30,147 nt of DNA from DASCNA01 sp036011305 (GTDB lineage: Bacteria; Verrucomicrobiota; Lentisphaeria; Victivallales; GWF2-38-69). The notes beneath the pieces are model-generated. The model saw only the letters and a program-made list of their open reading frames with translations. It searched no databases and was not told the DNA's origin. The stretch spans positions 1 through 30,147 of the forward strand of contig DASCNA010000206.1 in NCBI GenBank assembly GCA_036011305.1. The letters run 5' to 3'. Position 1 is the stretch's first letter. Every line of letters starts with the position of its first letter. A program made the position numbers and the translations under genes. Positions 14,882 through 23,029 of this stretch are shown here, one piece after another.

Positions 14882-17065
14882 TTAACTTGTTAAAACTCTA
14901 TCCACAACTAGCTGCCTGAATTCCGGAGTCAAAGTAGAAAAATAAGCGGTAAAGCCTGTAACCCTAACAACTAAATCAGGATATTTTTCAGGATTCTTAT
15001 GAGCATCTTCCAGTATATTTTTATCGATTATATTAATATTCAAAAGTGTACCTCCAAGATCAAAATGAGTTTTAATCAGACTGCATATGTTTTCAACCTG
15101 TTCAAAACTAGCAAATGAAGGATCAAGTTCAAGCTGCATCGGTGCTGTATTCCCATATCCTGGCTGAACTTTTGATATTGCAAGTGCTAAAGCTGTTGAT
15201 GCACCGTCTTCAGAAAACCCCGGATGCGGATTGGCACCATGTGATATTGGCTCCTGATCTTTACGTCCATTAGGTGTAGCTCCAACAGCACGGCCCATGG
15301 GAAGTGTACTCGCCCATGAGAACAAACCTGGAATAAATTTATATCTATTATCGAGAGATGATTCATCTACTACAAGCTGAGTGAATAATTCGGTTATTTT
15401 TAGAGCCCATTTATCACCCAAAGAATTTCCTTGTCCGTATCTTTCAGAATTCTGCATCAATAATCTTAATCTTTCTCCCTCTATGCCATCCCAGTTACTT
15501 GAAAGAAGTTCTGCAATCTGATTCCAGTTAACACTCTTTTCTATTTCAATTCTCTGTTCCAGAGCAGCCATACTGTCTGCAATAGTTGATAGTCCTGCAC
15601 CATCGATAGCAAGATTATAATATTCTGCACCACCCGCACTTATATCGACACCTTTTTCTATCGGGCCGTGACTCAGAAGATTCAGTATTAATTCAGGTTC
15701 ATTATATTGCTGATATTTAAGATGATGCCTAATACCGTCAGACACAGTATGAACAGCCTTTCTCAGATGCTTTTTTATGCCACTCCATAATTCATCGATG
15801 TTTAGCGGTGTATTTTTATCTGATACCAACTCATGAAATGCAATTTCAAACACTTTTGCAAAGTTAACTTTAACAAGATCGTTTAAGGTATACTCCATTC
15901 CCGGAAGAGACATCCAGTTACATCCTACAGCAATACGTTTTCTGGCCAGTTCTTTTTTATAACCATTATTCATAAAACCTTCGACCAGCGCTTTATCACC
16001 TGAAAATCTCGGCCATGCATTTTTATACTTCAGTAAACATTCTACTGCTTTTTTGAAAAATATCTCATCCAGCTTGTCATGGACTCTAACAGTTATATTA
16101 AGAGAGCAATCCAATTTGGAGGCTGCATCTAAAATTAAATATGATATATGAGAAGTCATATCTTTGCCTGTCTCTGCATCTGGTCCGGCAACCTGCCAAT
16201 ACATAGGGTCATTTATCAAAAAACAAGCCAAGTAGTAGACTACTTTAGAATCATCCAGAATTCCATTTTTCATATCATTTTCGTAATAAGGCCTTAAAAG
16301 TTCATCAAGTTGCCCCCCGGCACCGTCACGATTATATGTGCGTGAAGCTAAATGGAACCATATAATCCACTGCAATGCTTCTCTGAATGTGGAAGGCGGA
16401 TCATTAATAATAGCTTTGTTGCAATCTATTATTTCTTTTAAATGAGCAGCAACAGCAGGATTTTTTTCATTCTCTACAAGTTTGCCGGCTTCTTCAATAT
16501 GTCTTTTGATCCAGGATTGTATTGATTTTATTACTTTTATATGACAGTCATAGAATAAATTTTTAGATTGATCTTTTTCACCTCTAAAGTAATTAATTTT
16601 ATCAAGCAGTCCTTTCCATCCAAGTTCAAGCCCGATGCTGAAGTCCGGCGCAAAATGTGCATCACCTCCGATACCGCTAACTGAAGAGTATTTTTCTAAG
16701 TCTTTTTCTATTTCTGTATAAGGATAATCAGGATTCCATATATTAGGAGCACGCATTGCAGACATAAAATATATCCAGTGTCCTGCAAAAGCATCATTTT
16801 CGTTAAGATAAACGGGATGTTTTTCCATTAGATCACAAAAATTTTCACTCCATCCTTTCAATTCGTAGAAAGAACCATTTTTATGATTCGGTATTATTTC
16901 CCATCTTTTAGATTTATCAGGAAGTGGCAGGCATCCGTAATCATCTTGATTCATAAACCATTCTCGTTGTTCGAAATCACTGATTTCTTCCAACTGCATA
17001 ATTCTTTGTTCTCTGTTATTTCTTTTTTCTGTTTTTAAAAGATCAATTTTTTGAAAATATTCCAT
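14882..17065 (-). CDS. glycyl radical enzyme of the pyruvate formate-lyase family, substrate unknown
   Basis: A 727-residue enzyme. Near the C-terminus RVTGFTAYF carries the radical glycine (G704). RIAVGCNWMSLPG carries the single thiyl cysteine (C382). Pyruvate formate-lyase has two adjacent cysteines there, and dehydratases, decarboxylases and CutC have C-x-E; this protein has C-N-W, so it belongs to neither class by that test. I therefore do not name the reaction. Length is slightly below the family's usual 750-850. ATG 17065 has GGAG seven bases upstream; a TTG two codons earlier is less likely. It is followed by its activase and preceded by a ROK regulator, which suggests a sugar- or polyol-derived substrate. 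An operator-like dyad lies 19 bases before the start. Confidence 0.88.
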   Translation of the reverse strand: MEYFQKIDLLKTEKRNNREQRIMQLEEISDFEQREWFMNQDDYGCLPLPDKSKRWEIIPNHKNGSFYELKGWSENFCDLMEKHPVYLNENDAFAGHWIYFMSAMRAPNIWNPDYPYTEIEKDLEKYSSVSGIGGDAHFAPDFSIGLELGWKGLLDKINYFRGEKDQSKNLFYDCHIKVIKSIQSWIKRHIEEAGKLVENEKNPAVAAHLKEIIDCNKAIINDPPSTFREALQWIIWFHLASRTYNRDGAGGQLDELLRPYYENDMKNGILDDSKVVYYLACFLINDPMYWQVAGPDAETGKDMTSHISYLILDAASKLDCSLNITVRVHDKLDEIFFKKAVECLLKYKNAWPRFSGDKALVEGFMNNGYKKELARKRIAVGCNWMSLPGMEYTLNDLVKVNFAKVFEIAFHELVSDKNTPLNIDELWSGIKKHLRKAVHTVSDGIRHHLKYQQYNEPELILNLLSHGPIEKGVDISAGGAEYYNLAIDGAGLSTIADSMAALEQRIEIEKSVNWNQIAELLSSNWDGIEGERLRLLMQNSERYGQGNSLGDKWALKITELFTQLVVDESSLDNRYKFIPGLFSWASTLPMGRAVGATPNGRKDQEPISHGANPHPGFSEDGASTALALAISKVQPGYGNTAPMQLELDPSFASFEQVENICSLIKTHFDLGGTLLNINIIDKNILEDAHKNPEKYPDLVVRVTGFTAYFSTLTPEFRQLVVDRVLTS

Positions 17066-17083
17066 GCCCAAACTCCATATATC

Positions 17084-17114
17084 TAAACTTTGTTACTAAC
17101 AGTAAGTAAGTTTA
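17084..17114. promoter_or_regulatory. nested dyad, candidate ROK operator
   Basis: TAAACTT (17084-17090) pairs with AAGTTTA (17108-17114), and TTACT (17093-17097) with AGTAA (17101-17105). Both pairs share the same centre at 17099. The spacing and AAACT / AGTTT arms are those expected of ROK-type operators such as XylR. The site is just ahead of the glycyl radical enzyme gene. A similar dyad lies upstream of the ROK gene (18413-18445). Confidence 0.55.
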
Positions 17115-17153
17115 ATAAAAATAGTTCCTTAAATTAAAAATTCAAGGATATTT

Positions 17154-18329
17154 TTATAATTGAATAGATTTAAACATTTCGTTGACAATTATTGAAACTG
17201 CCCCTAAACAGTTATATTGAGTGTTCATCGAAGCTGGTACAATTTGCTCATCAGTAAAAGATCTGTAAAATACATGTGAGACTATTCCGTTTTTAGCTTC
17301 TTCAAAATAAATAGGAATTTCAGTGTTAAGCCCCCCCCCCAGAACAACAACCTGAGGATCAAATAAATTAATATAATTTGCAATTCCAACACCAAGCAGT
17401 CTACCTGCCTCTTTTATGATATTGATAACTATATCATTTTTTCTATTTATTTCAGATTTCATAAACTCTAAATCAATTTTCTTTCTGTCAATATTAAGAG
17501 AGTTTGAGATTTTAGTTATAATAGCCGGCAAAGAGGAATACATTTCAAGACAGCCCTTATTTCCACAGTAACATTCCGGACCATTATAATTAATAACTGT
17601 GTGCCCGAATTCTCCTGTGTCATTATTGTTACCATAGAGGAGATCACCATTAATTACTATTCCGCTGCCAATGCCGTTTTCTGCAAATATATAGATAAAA
17701 TTTTTATACTTTTTAGCATTTCCAAACCATAATTCACCAAGGGTTTTTGTCTTAGATATATTATCAAAAATAACAGGAAACGGCAAATCTTTTTTAATCA
17801 TCTTCTCAAGCTCAAGAGATTCCCAGCCTTTGAATATAGAATTCTCTATTTCTGATGAAGTTCTAAAATTAGTTCCTGGAATTCCTATGCCGACACCGGC
17901 AATTCTGGAATTAACAATCTCTGGTAAATTCTGAAAAATTGTTATGATATTATTGATTTGTTTAAAAATTGCTTCGGGCCCTCCATCAAAATCCGAAACA
18001 GCAGAAGATTTAGCTATAATGTCACCTTTAAGATTTGCAACAACCCCTTTTATCTCCGAAGTGAGTTCAAGACCTATAAAATAAAATGCATTTGGTTTAA
18101 GCGAAAGCATACTTGGTTTTCTCCCTCCGCTTGAATCACCAGAACCAATTTCAATTACCAACCCCTCATCTAATAACTCCTGAACTATTCGCATCACTGT
18201 CGGCATAGCCAGTGCAGTTGAAGCAGCAATTTTACTTCTGGAAATAGTTTCATTTCTCATTATAAGTTTGAAGATAATATTCTTATTGATTTTTTTTATC
18301 AACTGAGGTTTGCCCGTAACAAATTCCAT
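17154..18329 (-). CDS. ROK family transcriptional regulator
   Basis: A 391-residue repressor of the NagC/XylR type. Residues 18-60 form the winged helix-turn-helix (ISRSKIAASTALAMPTVMRI), followed by GGRKP (68-72), which is common to the family. The ROK sugar-binding part has FDNISKTKTLGELWFG, the zinc motif CYCGNKGCLE and VVLGGGL. It is probably a repressor of the glycyl radical enzyme and activase genes that begin 83 bases further on the same strand. The GGG of VVLGGGL is written as ten consecutive G bases (plus-strand C run at 17331-17340), unusual in this AT-rich sequence, and slippage there would truncate the protein. The frame is open as given. Confidence 0.9.
   Translation of the reverse strand: MEFVTGKPQLIKKINKNIIFKLIMRNETISRSKIAASTALAMPTVMRIVQELLDEGLVIEIGSGDSSGGRKPSMLSLKPNAFYFIGLELTSEIKGVVANLKGDIIAKSSAVSDFDGGPEAIFKQINNIITIFQNLPEIVNSRIAGVGIGIPGTNFRTSSEIENSIFKGWESLELEKMIKKDLPFPVIFDNISKTKTLGELWFGNAKKYKNFIYIFAENGIGSGIVINGDLLYGNNNDTGEFGHTVINYNGPECYCGNKGCLEMYSSLPAIITKISNSLNIDRKKIDLEFMKSEINRKNDIVINIIKEAGRLLGVGIANYINLFDPQVVVLGGGLNTEIPIYFEEAKNGIVSHVFYRSFTDEQIVPASMNTQYNCLGAVSIIVNEMFKSIQL
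17331..17340 (-). repeat. G10 homopolymer inside the ROK regulator
   Basis: Ten C bases on the plus strand, ten G in the sense of the gene, encode the end of a Leu codon and three Gly codons using only GGG. In this AT-rich region glycine is mostly GGA or GGT. Tracts of this length are known slippage sites in phase-variable genes. Confidence 0.75.
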
Positions 18330-18412
18330 AATAATTCTTGTGTTATATTAAATAGTTTAGAAATAACGTTTTAGTATAGACTAATTATTATACACTGATA
18401 TAAAACTATTTT

Positions 18413-18445
18413 AAACTACATACTATAGGCTATTAACGGTAGTTT
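18413..18445. promoter_or_regulatory. candidate ROK autoregulatory operator
   Basis: AAACTAC (18413-18419) and GTAGTTT (18439-18445) are perfect 7-base arms, 19 bases apart, 84 bases before the ROK start codon. Arm sequence and spacing resemble the dyad at 17084-17114. ATAACGTT also occurs twice nearby (around 18363 and 18454). Confidence 0.4.
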
Positions 18446-18521
18446 CCACCTATATAACGTTATTTACTATATTAGTTATCAGGTCTGTATAAGTTATTAA
18501 CAATCTATTAACACCGAGGTT

Positions 18522-18575
18522 GAATCAGGGGATTTTCTATGATAAAAATTAATCTCTGATTCTGCCCCTATTTTT
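18522..18575 (+). promoter_or_regulatory. stem-loop with two possible pairings upstream of the TssA-like operon
   Basis: GAATCAG (18522-18528) pairs with CTGATTC (18556-18562). Alternatively CAGGGG (18526-18531) can pair with CCCCT just after, which is followed by ATTTTTG. The two pairings exclude each other, and the second is terminator-like. No gene lies between it and the ROK gene, so it would act on a leader transcript or a small RNA. Otherwise the 18330-18825 gap holds no gene; a 134-codon minus-strand frame at 18732-19136 is a shadow of the TssA-like gene. Confidence 0.35.
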
Positions 18576-18825
18576 GTATTAGGTAATGAAAATATTTTTA
18601 GCATATAGCATCATAATGTTTGGCCTTATAAAATCCATGTGAAAACTTAATTGAGATATTACATTACACTTTGCACTTTTTTTCTCAAAATACGTGATTA
18701 TAGGTAACATCTATTTTTCTAAAATATTCATTCAGCATTTGCTTCCTCTAATTTGTGCGGTAGTTTTTATGTCTGAAATTTCTATAACTGAACACAGCAA
18801 AAGGCAATAAATCATAGGATATTCC

Positions 18826-19194
18826 ATGGAACAGTTAACTACAAATGTAGTCATCAATAACGAACAGGATGTACTCAGCATACTAAAACAGATTAATGAA
18901 TGGTATGAGAAAAATCTTCCTCTCAGTCCTGTTCCTCTGATTGTAAATAAAGCAATTGATTTGATCGGTAAGGATTTCATGGAGGCCTTAGATATTTTAA
19001 TGGCTGACAAATCAATTAAAGCTGTCTTGAATACAGGTATTAATTTGCAAGGTAGTAAGCTAGAAAATACAACGAAGGTGCATAAAACAGAAAAATATAG
19101 ATCAAACCAAAATCCAAAACCAATTAAATTAGACAAAGCAGGAAGAAGTAATGGTTTGGATAATAAAACAATAATAGATTTTTCAAAGTACTAA
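18826..19194 (+). CDS. TssA C-terminal-domain-only protein (type VI secretion related)
   Basis: A 122-residue protein. Residues 10-68 (INNEQDVLSILKQINEWYEK, then LPLSPVPLIVNKAIDLIGKD and FMEALDIL) follow the C-terminal region of TssA/ImpA proteins, where the pattern is a helix with YYE, then EPSSPVPLLL-RA-L and a DF-EIL helix. TssA caps the growing tail of the type VI apparatus; full proteins have about 350-550 residues, so the N-terminal domain is missing. The remaining 50 residues are Lys- and Asn-rich and probably disordered. AGGAT precedes ATG 18826. It is the first gene of a tight operon with the proteins at 19229 and 20443. It may be an adaptor for a cargo or a shortened cap protein. 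No other type VI gene lies in the window. Confidence 0.65.
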   Translation: MEQLTTNVVINNEQDVLSILKQINEWYEKNLPLSPVPLIVNKAIDLIGKDFMEALDILMADKSIKAVLNTGINLQGSKLENTTKVHKTEKYRSNQNPKPIKLDKAGRSNGLDNKTIIDFSKY

Positions 19195-19228
19195 TATAAA
19201 TTATCTGATATTATATAAAGGATTTTAC

Positions 19229-20428
19229 ATGCCAAGAGAAAATGATTATACTGTTAAGCTTAATAAAGTTACCGGTGATAAATGGATTGCTATTGATAAA
19301 CAAACTTTTGATACAGCTCAAAAGAATCCTAATAAGAACTTATATCCTGTATCAGGTATAGGCATCCCCTATTCGGAACTTTCAAAAGAAGTTTTTTACT
19401 GTATTGACAGCAATAACCCCAGACAGTCATTAAGTACTTTCTTTAGTAAAATGCAACATGTTGAACAAAAAATCAATCATACTTTTGGCCCTGTTCTCCC
19501 TTCAAAATATGTATATAAAATTGAGAAAAGTTTTTTTGAACTCAAAGATACATTGTTCTTTGATAAATTGGAAGTGTGTCTTGTTGGAACACTTACATTT
19601 AAATCAACAAGTTCTAAGTCAGTTGGTTTTACTGAATTATCATTAAAAAATTTCAAGGATGTTGAGGCTAGAGCAGGAATGTCATTTGACGGATTTATGG
19701 ATAACTTCACATTTTATTGTTCCAGCAAGGATGGCGGTGAGATAGGTTTTAAATCCTCATTTCTGGATGATTCATTTAGCGTGGGGATGGCTTTACCTGC
19801 AGGCAATCTTCTTGACCCAACAATACAAGTTAAATTTCCAGTAATAAAGATTGATAAGGAATATAAAAATATAGAAAGTTGCGGTCAATATTGGGATGTT
19901 AAATTTGAAGGAAAAATTGAAATAAAAGCATCTATAAGAATTGACTCATTTAAAAGATTTCTTAGAGATCATGATGATTTTTCCCGTAAGCTTAAACAGT
20001 TTACATTCGGTGATGATTGGAGCAAATATTATGATGAAGATAATAGAAGAATAGATCCGAACCAATTTGATATAAGTAATAAAACAAGAGATTTCATACA
20101 AACACCTTCATTACATCAAGCTACGTCTAATTCAACTAATATCACACTGTGGGATACAACTGAAAAAGTAACAGTAAATTTAGCTGTTATTGCTGGATTT
20201 ACACTTGCTGGAATATTACTAACCGCAGCATTACCAGAAGGACCAGGAGAAGTTTTTGATGTATATGCAGCTGAAAGAGATGGTGAAGCTGGATATGAAA
20301 TAGGTAACGCAGTTTCTGCTTATGCTGGAACATCTGAAGGACAGAGTTTTATTGAATGCATAAAAAGAGTATTTATTAAAACAACTGAAAATATAGGTAA
20401 AAATTATAACTACGGATTAGGATATTAA
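19229..20428 (+). CDS. unknown 399-residue protein, candidate secreted effector
   Basis: I do not recognise this protein. No signal peptide. Residues 1-300 look like a mixed, largely beta-rich globular domain with repeated charged and aromatic stretches (for example YWDVKFEGKIEIKASIRID). Residues 314-335 form the only strongly hydrophobic segment, rich in Ala, Gly and Leu, followed by PEGPGEVFDVY and an acidic, Gly/Ala-rich region to residue 370. The C-terminus is basic. AAAGGA precedes ATG 19229, which is 34 bases after the TssA-like gene; the Sel1 gene follows after 14 bases. A cytosolic-made protein with one late hydrophobic segment, placed between a TssA-like protein and a Sel1 protein, fits a type VI effector acting on membranes, but this rests on context only. 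Confidence 0.6.
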   Translation: MPRENDYTVKLNKVTGDKWIAIDKQTFDTAQKNPNKNLYPVSGIGIPYSELSKEVFYCIDSNNPRQSLSTFFSKMQHVEQKINHTFGPVLPSKYVYKIEKSFFELKDTLFFDKLEVCLVGTLTFKSTSSKSVGFTELSLKNFKDVEARAGMSFDGFMDNFTFYCSSKDGGEIGFKSSFLDDSFSVGMALPAGNLLDPTIQVKFPVIKIDKEYKNIESCGQYWDVKFEGKIEIKASIRIDSFKRFLRDHDDFSRKLKQFTFGDDWSKYYDEDNRRIDPNQFDISNKTRDFIQTPSLHQATSNSTNITLWDTTEKVTVNLAVIAGFTLAGILLTAALPEGPGEVFDVYAAERDGEAGYEIGNAVSAYAGTSEGQSFIECIKRVFIKTTENIGKNYNYGLGY

Positions 20429-20442
20429 ATTAGGAAAGTATA

Positions 20443-21357
20443 ATGAATAAAAAATATATAACAGGAATAATAATAATTTTAGTAATTGTGGCTGGAGTAG
20501 CATACTCCATCAATAAACCTATATCCAACAAAACCAACACAAAAAATAGTTCTCCATGGTTAAGTGCTTATTATCACGGCAATTACAAGGAAGCAGCTGA
20601 GATCTTAAAACCTCTTGCTGAAGCTGGTAATCCTATTGCAATGTATAACTTAGCGACTCTTTATCAAACAGGTTTAGGCGTCGAAAAAGATTACACAAAG
20701 GCAATCAACATATACACTAAAGTTGCAGATAAGGGCTACCCAGAAGCCTATAATCAACTTGGTAATACATATAGCTTTGGGTTAGGTGTACCAGTTGATA
20801 ATATCAAAGCATTATCACTCTATAAAAAAGCAATACTCTTAGCAGAAAAAAATGATAATATTAAAGCTAAATCTACTGCTCAGTATAACTTGTCTTTTAA
20901 TTATCTAAAAGGATTAGGGGTTAAAAAAAATTATATTACAGGAATAAAACTGCTCAAGGAATCAGCTGAAGCAGGCAATATTTCAGCACAATCAAATCTT
21001 TCAATAGTTTACATCGAAGGATTGTATAATATTAAGAAAAATCCAAAAACAGCTATAAAATATATGTTGAAAGCAGCTGAATCAGGAGATACCATTTCGC
21101 AATGTAATCTGGGGATAGCATATAAAACAGGCAATGGAATAACAAAAGACCTATATAAAGCATATATGTGGTTTTATGTAGCATCACATTACAACTATAA
21201 TAAGGCAAAAATTAATTTAAAAGAGCTTAATCCTAGACTTAATCCAGAACAGAAAACATCTGCTATTTCAGAAGCCAAAACTTGGATTAATACACATGAA
21301 GAGATGAATATGAAACTCACCAGTATGGGACCAATTCATTCCGTTAATAAGCTATAA
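20443..21357 (+). CDS. membrane-anchored Sel1-repeat protein, possible immunity protein
   Basis: A 304-residue protein. Residues 5-22 (ITGIIIILVIVAGVAYSI) form an uncleaved signal anchor, so the rest should lie in the periplasm. From about 45 to 260 there are five to six Sel1 (TPR-like) repeats, such as AMYNLATLYQTGLGVEKDYT, AYNQLGNTYSFGLGV, AQYNLSFNYLKGLGV and CNLGIAYKTGNGI. The last 40 residues are helical and Met-rich. Sel1 proteins are protein-binding scaffolds, and several are known as immunity proteins for type VI or other effectors. AGGAAAG precedes ATG 20443, 14 bases after the unknown protein's stop, so the two are almost certainly co-translated. It ends 92 bases from the tRNA 3' end. 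Confidence 0.8.
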   Translation: MNKKYITGIIIILVIVAGVAYSINKPISNKTNTKNSSPWLSAYYHGNYKEAAEILKPLAEAGNPIAMYNLATLYQTGLGVEKDYTKAINIYTKVADKGYPEAYNQLGNTYSFGLGVPVDNIKALSLYKKAILLAEKNDNIKAKSTAQYNLSFNYLKGLGVKKNYITGIKLLKESAEAGNISAQSNLSIVYIEGLYNIKKNPKTAIKYMLKAAESGDTISQCNLGIAYKTGNGITKDLYKAYMWFYVASHYNYNKAKINLKELNPRLNPEQKTSAISEAKTWINTHEEMNMKLTSMGPIHSVNKL

Positions 21358-21449
21358 ATAAAATGTGAATGATGGAAAAACTATTAGTATTAATTCAAAT
21401 AGCATTTTCATTTTTCATATTTGCTCATACCAAACTTGAACATCTATAA

Positions 21450-21526
21450 TGGCACGCCCGGCGGGATTCGAACCCACGACCCCCTGCTCCGGAAACAGGT
21501 GCTCTATCCAGCTGAGCTACGGGCGC
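21450..21526 (-). tRNA. tRNA-Arg(CCG)
   Basis: The minus strand folds as a normal cloverleaf: acceptor GCGCCCG (21526-21520) pairs with CGGGCGT with a G-U first pair, discriminator G, and encoded CCA (21452-21450). The anticodon loop TTCCGGA gives anticodon CCG (21492-21490), and GGTTCGAATCC is the T arm. Its 3' end faces the Sel1/TssA-like operon, the usual orientation for islands inserted at tRNA genes. Confidence 0.95.
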
Positions 21527-21577
21527 ACATCTTTAGTTCTTAAATAGAACAATAACTTTATTCTTATGAAATTTAAA

Positions 21578-21603
21578 TTGAATTTATCATTTTTTTGTAT
21601 AAT
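21578..21603 (+). promoter_or_regulatory. weak candidate promoter of enolase
   Basis: TATAAT (21598-21603) is a perfect -10, but the nearest -35-like TTGAAT (21578-21583) is only 14 bases upstream. The leader then has a small hairpin, TTATAAC (21631-21637) / GTTATAA (21645-21651), before the ribosome site. Confidence 0.3.
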
Positions 21604-21680
21604 TTAATAAATCCTGAGTTAATAAATTTTTTATAACATTTTTTGTTATAAAGTTTAATCCATGAAAAGGAGATAATAAG

Positions 21681-22961
21681 ATGACATCTATTTTTGATGT
21701 ATCAGCAAGAGAAATTCTCGATTCAAGAGGAAACCCTACTCTAGAAGTTGACGTTGTTTTAGATTCAGGCGCAGCAGGAACTGCTGCTGTTCCATCAGGA
21801 GCTTCAACAGGAGAAAACGAAGCTGTTGAATTGCGTGACGGCGATAAATCACGTTACCTTGGAAAAGGTGTTTTGAAAGCTGTAGAAAATGTTAATGATA
21901 TAATTTTCCCTGAAATAGAAGGAATGGATGCATTGGATCAAGTTGCCATAGACAAAGCTATGATCGAACTTGACGGCACTAAAAACAAAAGCAAATTAGG
22001 TGCAAATGCTATTCTTGGCGTTTCACTTGCTGTTGCAAAAGCTGCTGCAAATGCTTTGGAAATTCCATTATTCCGTTATATTGGCGGAACAAATGCAAAA
22101 ACATTACCTGTTCCAATGATGAATATTATCAACGGCGGTGCTCACTCAGATGCCCCGATCGACTTCCAGGAATTTATGATAAGGCCTGTGGGAGCTCCAA
22201 ATTTCCGCGAAGGATTAAGAATGGGTGCTGAAATTTTCCACTCACTGAAATCTGTTCTTAAGGAAAGAGGATTAAGCACAGCTGTTGGAGATGAAGGTGG
22301 TTTTGCACCAAATCTTGACGGAGTTGAAGATGCTCTTAACGTAATTGTTCAGGCTATTGAAAAAGCCGGTTACAAACCTGGAGGAAAATGCAAAGGCGGA
22401 CAGGTTTCTATAGCTTTGGATGCTGCAGCAAGCGAATTTTATAAAGATGGCGTTTATGACTTCAAAAAAGAGGGTAAAGGCGTAAAGAAAACTTCAGCAG
22501 AAATGGCTGACTACCTTGCTGACTTGATTCACAAATATCCAATCGACTCAATCGAAGACGGTATGGATGAAAACGACTGGGAAGGCTGGAAGATTCTTAC
22601 AGACAAAATCGGCAACAGATGTCAGATCGTTGGAGATGACCTTTTTGTTACTAATGTTGATTATCTTTCAAGAGGAATCAAAGAAGGCAGTGCAAACTCA
22701 ATTCTTATCAAAGTTAACCAGATCGGGACATTAACTGAAACTCTGGACGCTATTGAAATGGCACACAGAGCAGGTTATACAGCAGTTGTAAGTCACAGAT
22801 CAGGCGAAACTGAAGACACAACAATAGCTGACATTTCAGTTGCTACAAATGCAGGTCAAATCAAAACTGGTTCTGCCAGCAGAACAGACCGTATATGCAA
22901 ATACAATCAATTATTGAGAATTGAAGAAATGCTTGATGATACAGCTATTTACGGAAAATAA
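21681..22961 (+). CDS. eno: enolase
   Basis: A 426-residue phosphopyruvate hydratase, converting 2-phosphoglycerate to phosphoenolpyruvate. The sequence is close to the family norm throughout: AREILDSRGNPT at the start, SGASTG (substrate loop), GDEGGFAPNL, ALDAAASEFY, SIEDG, GDDLFVTN, KVNQIGTLTET with the catalytic lysine, SHRSGETED and KTGS. Full length with no oddity. AAAGGAG stands eight bases before ATG 21681. The coding sequence is richer in GCA, GCT and GGA codons than its neighbours, as expected for a highly expressed gene. A strong terminator follows. Phosphoglycerate mutase, the preceding glycolytic enzyme, is encoded 0.9 kb downstream. Confidence 0.97.
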   Translation: MTSIFDVSAREILDSRGNPTLEVDVVLDSGAAGTAAVPSGASTGENEAVELRDGDKSRYLGKGVLKAVENVNDIIFPEIEGMDALDQVAIDKAMIELDGTKNKSKLGANAILGVSLAVAKAAANALEIPLFRYIGGTNAKTLPVPMMNIINGGAHSDAPIDFQEFMIRPVGAPNFREGLRMGAEIFHSLKSVLKERGLSTAVGDEGGFAPNLDGVEDALNVIVQAIEKAGYKPGGKCKGGQVSIALDAAASEFYKDGVYDFKKEGKGVKKTSAEMADYLADLIHKYPIDSIEDGMDENDWEGWKILTDKIGNRCQIVGDDLFVTNVDYLSRGIKEGSANSILIKVNQIGTLTETLDAIEMAHRAGYTAVVSHRSGETEDTTIADISVATNAGQIKTGSASRTDRICKYNQLLRIEEMLDDTAIYGK

Positions 22962-22992
22962 TTATATTTGATTGTAATTAATTAATATTTTG

Positions 22993-23025
22993 CGGAGAGG
23001 AATATAAAATTCCTCTCCGTTTTTT
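22993..23025 (+). terminator. intrinsic terminator of enolase
   Basis: CGGAGAGGAAT (22993-23003) and ATTCCTCTCCG (23009-23019) form a perfect 11-base stem with a 5-base loop, followed by six T (23020-23025). Confidence 0.93.
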
Positions 23026-23029
23026 ATTA

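Noticed and set aside
18732..19136. A 134-codon minus-strand frame with hydrophobic residues
   Set aside because: It overlaps the TssA-like gene almost completely in antisense, has no ribosome site, and its hydrophobic look follows from the Lys/Asn-rich codons on the other strand.
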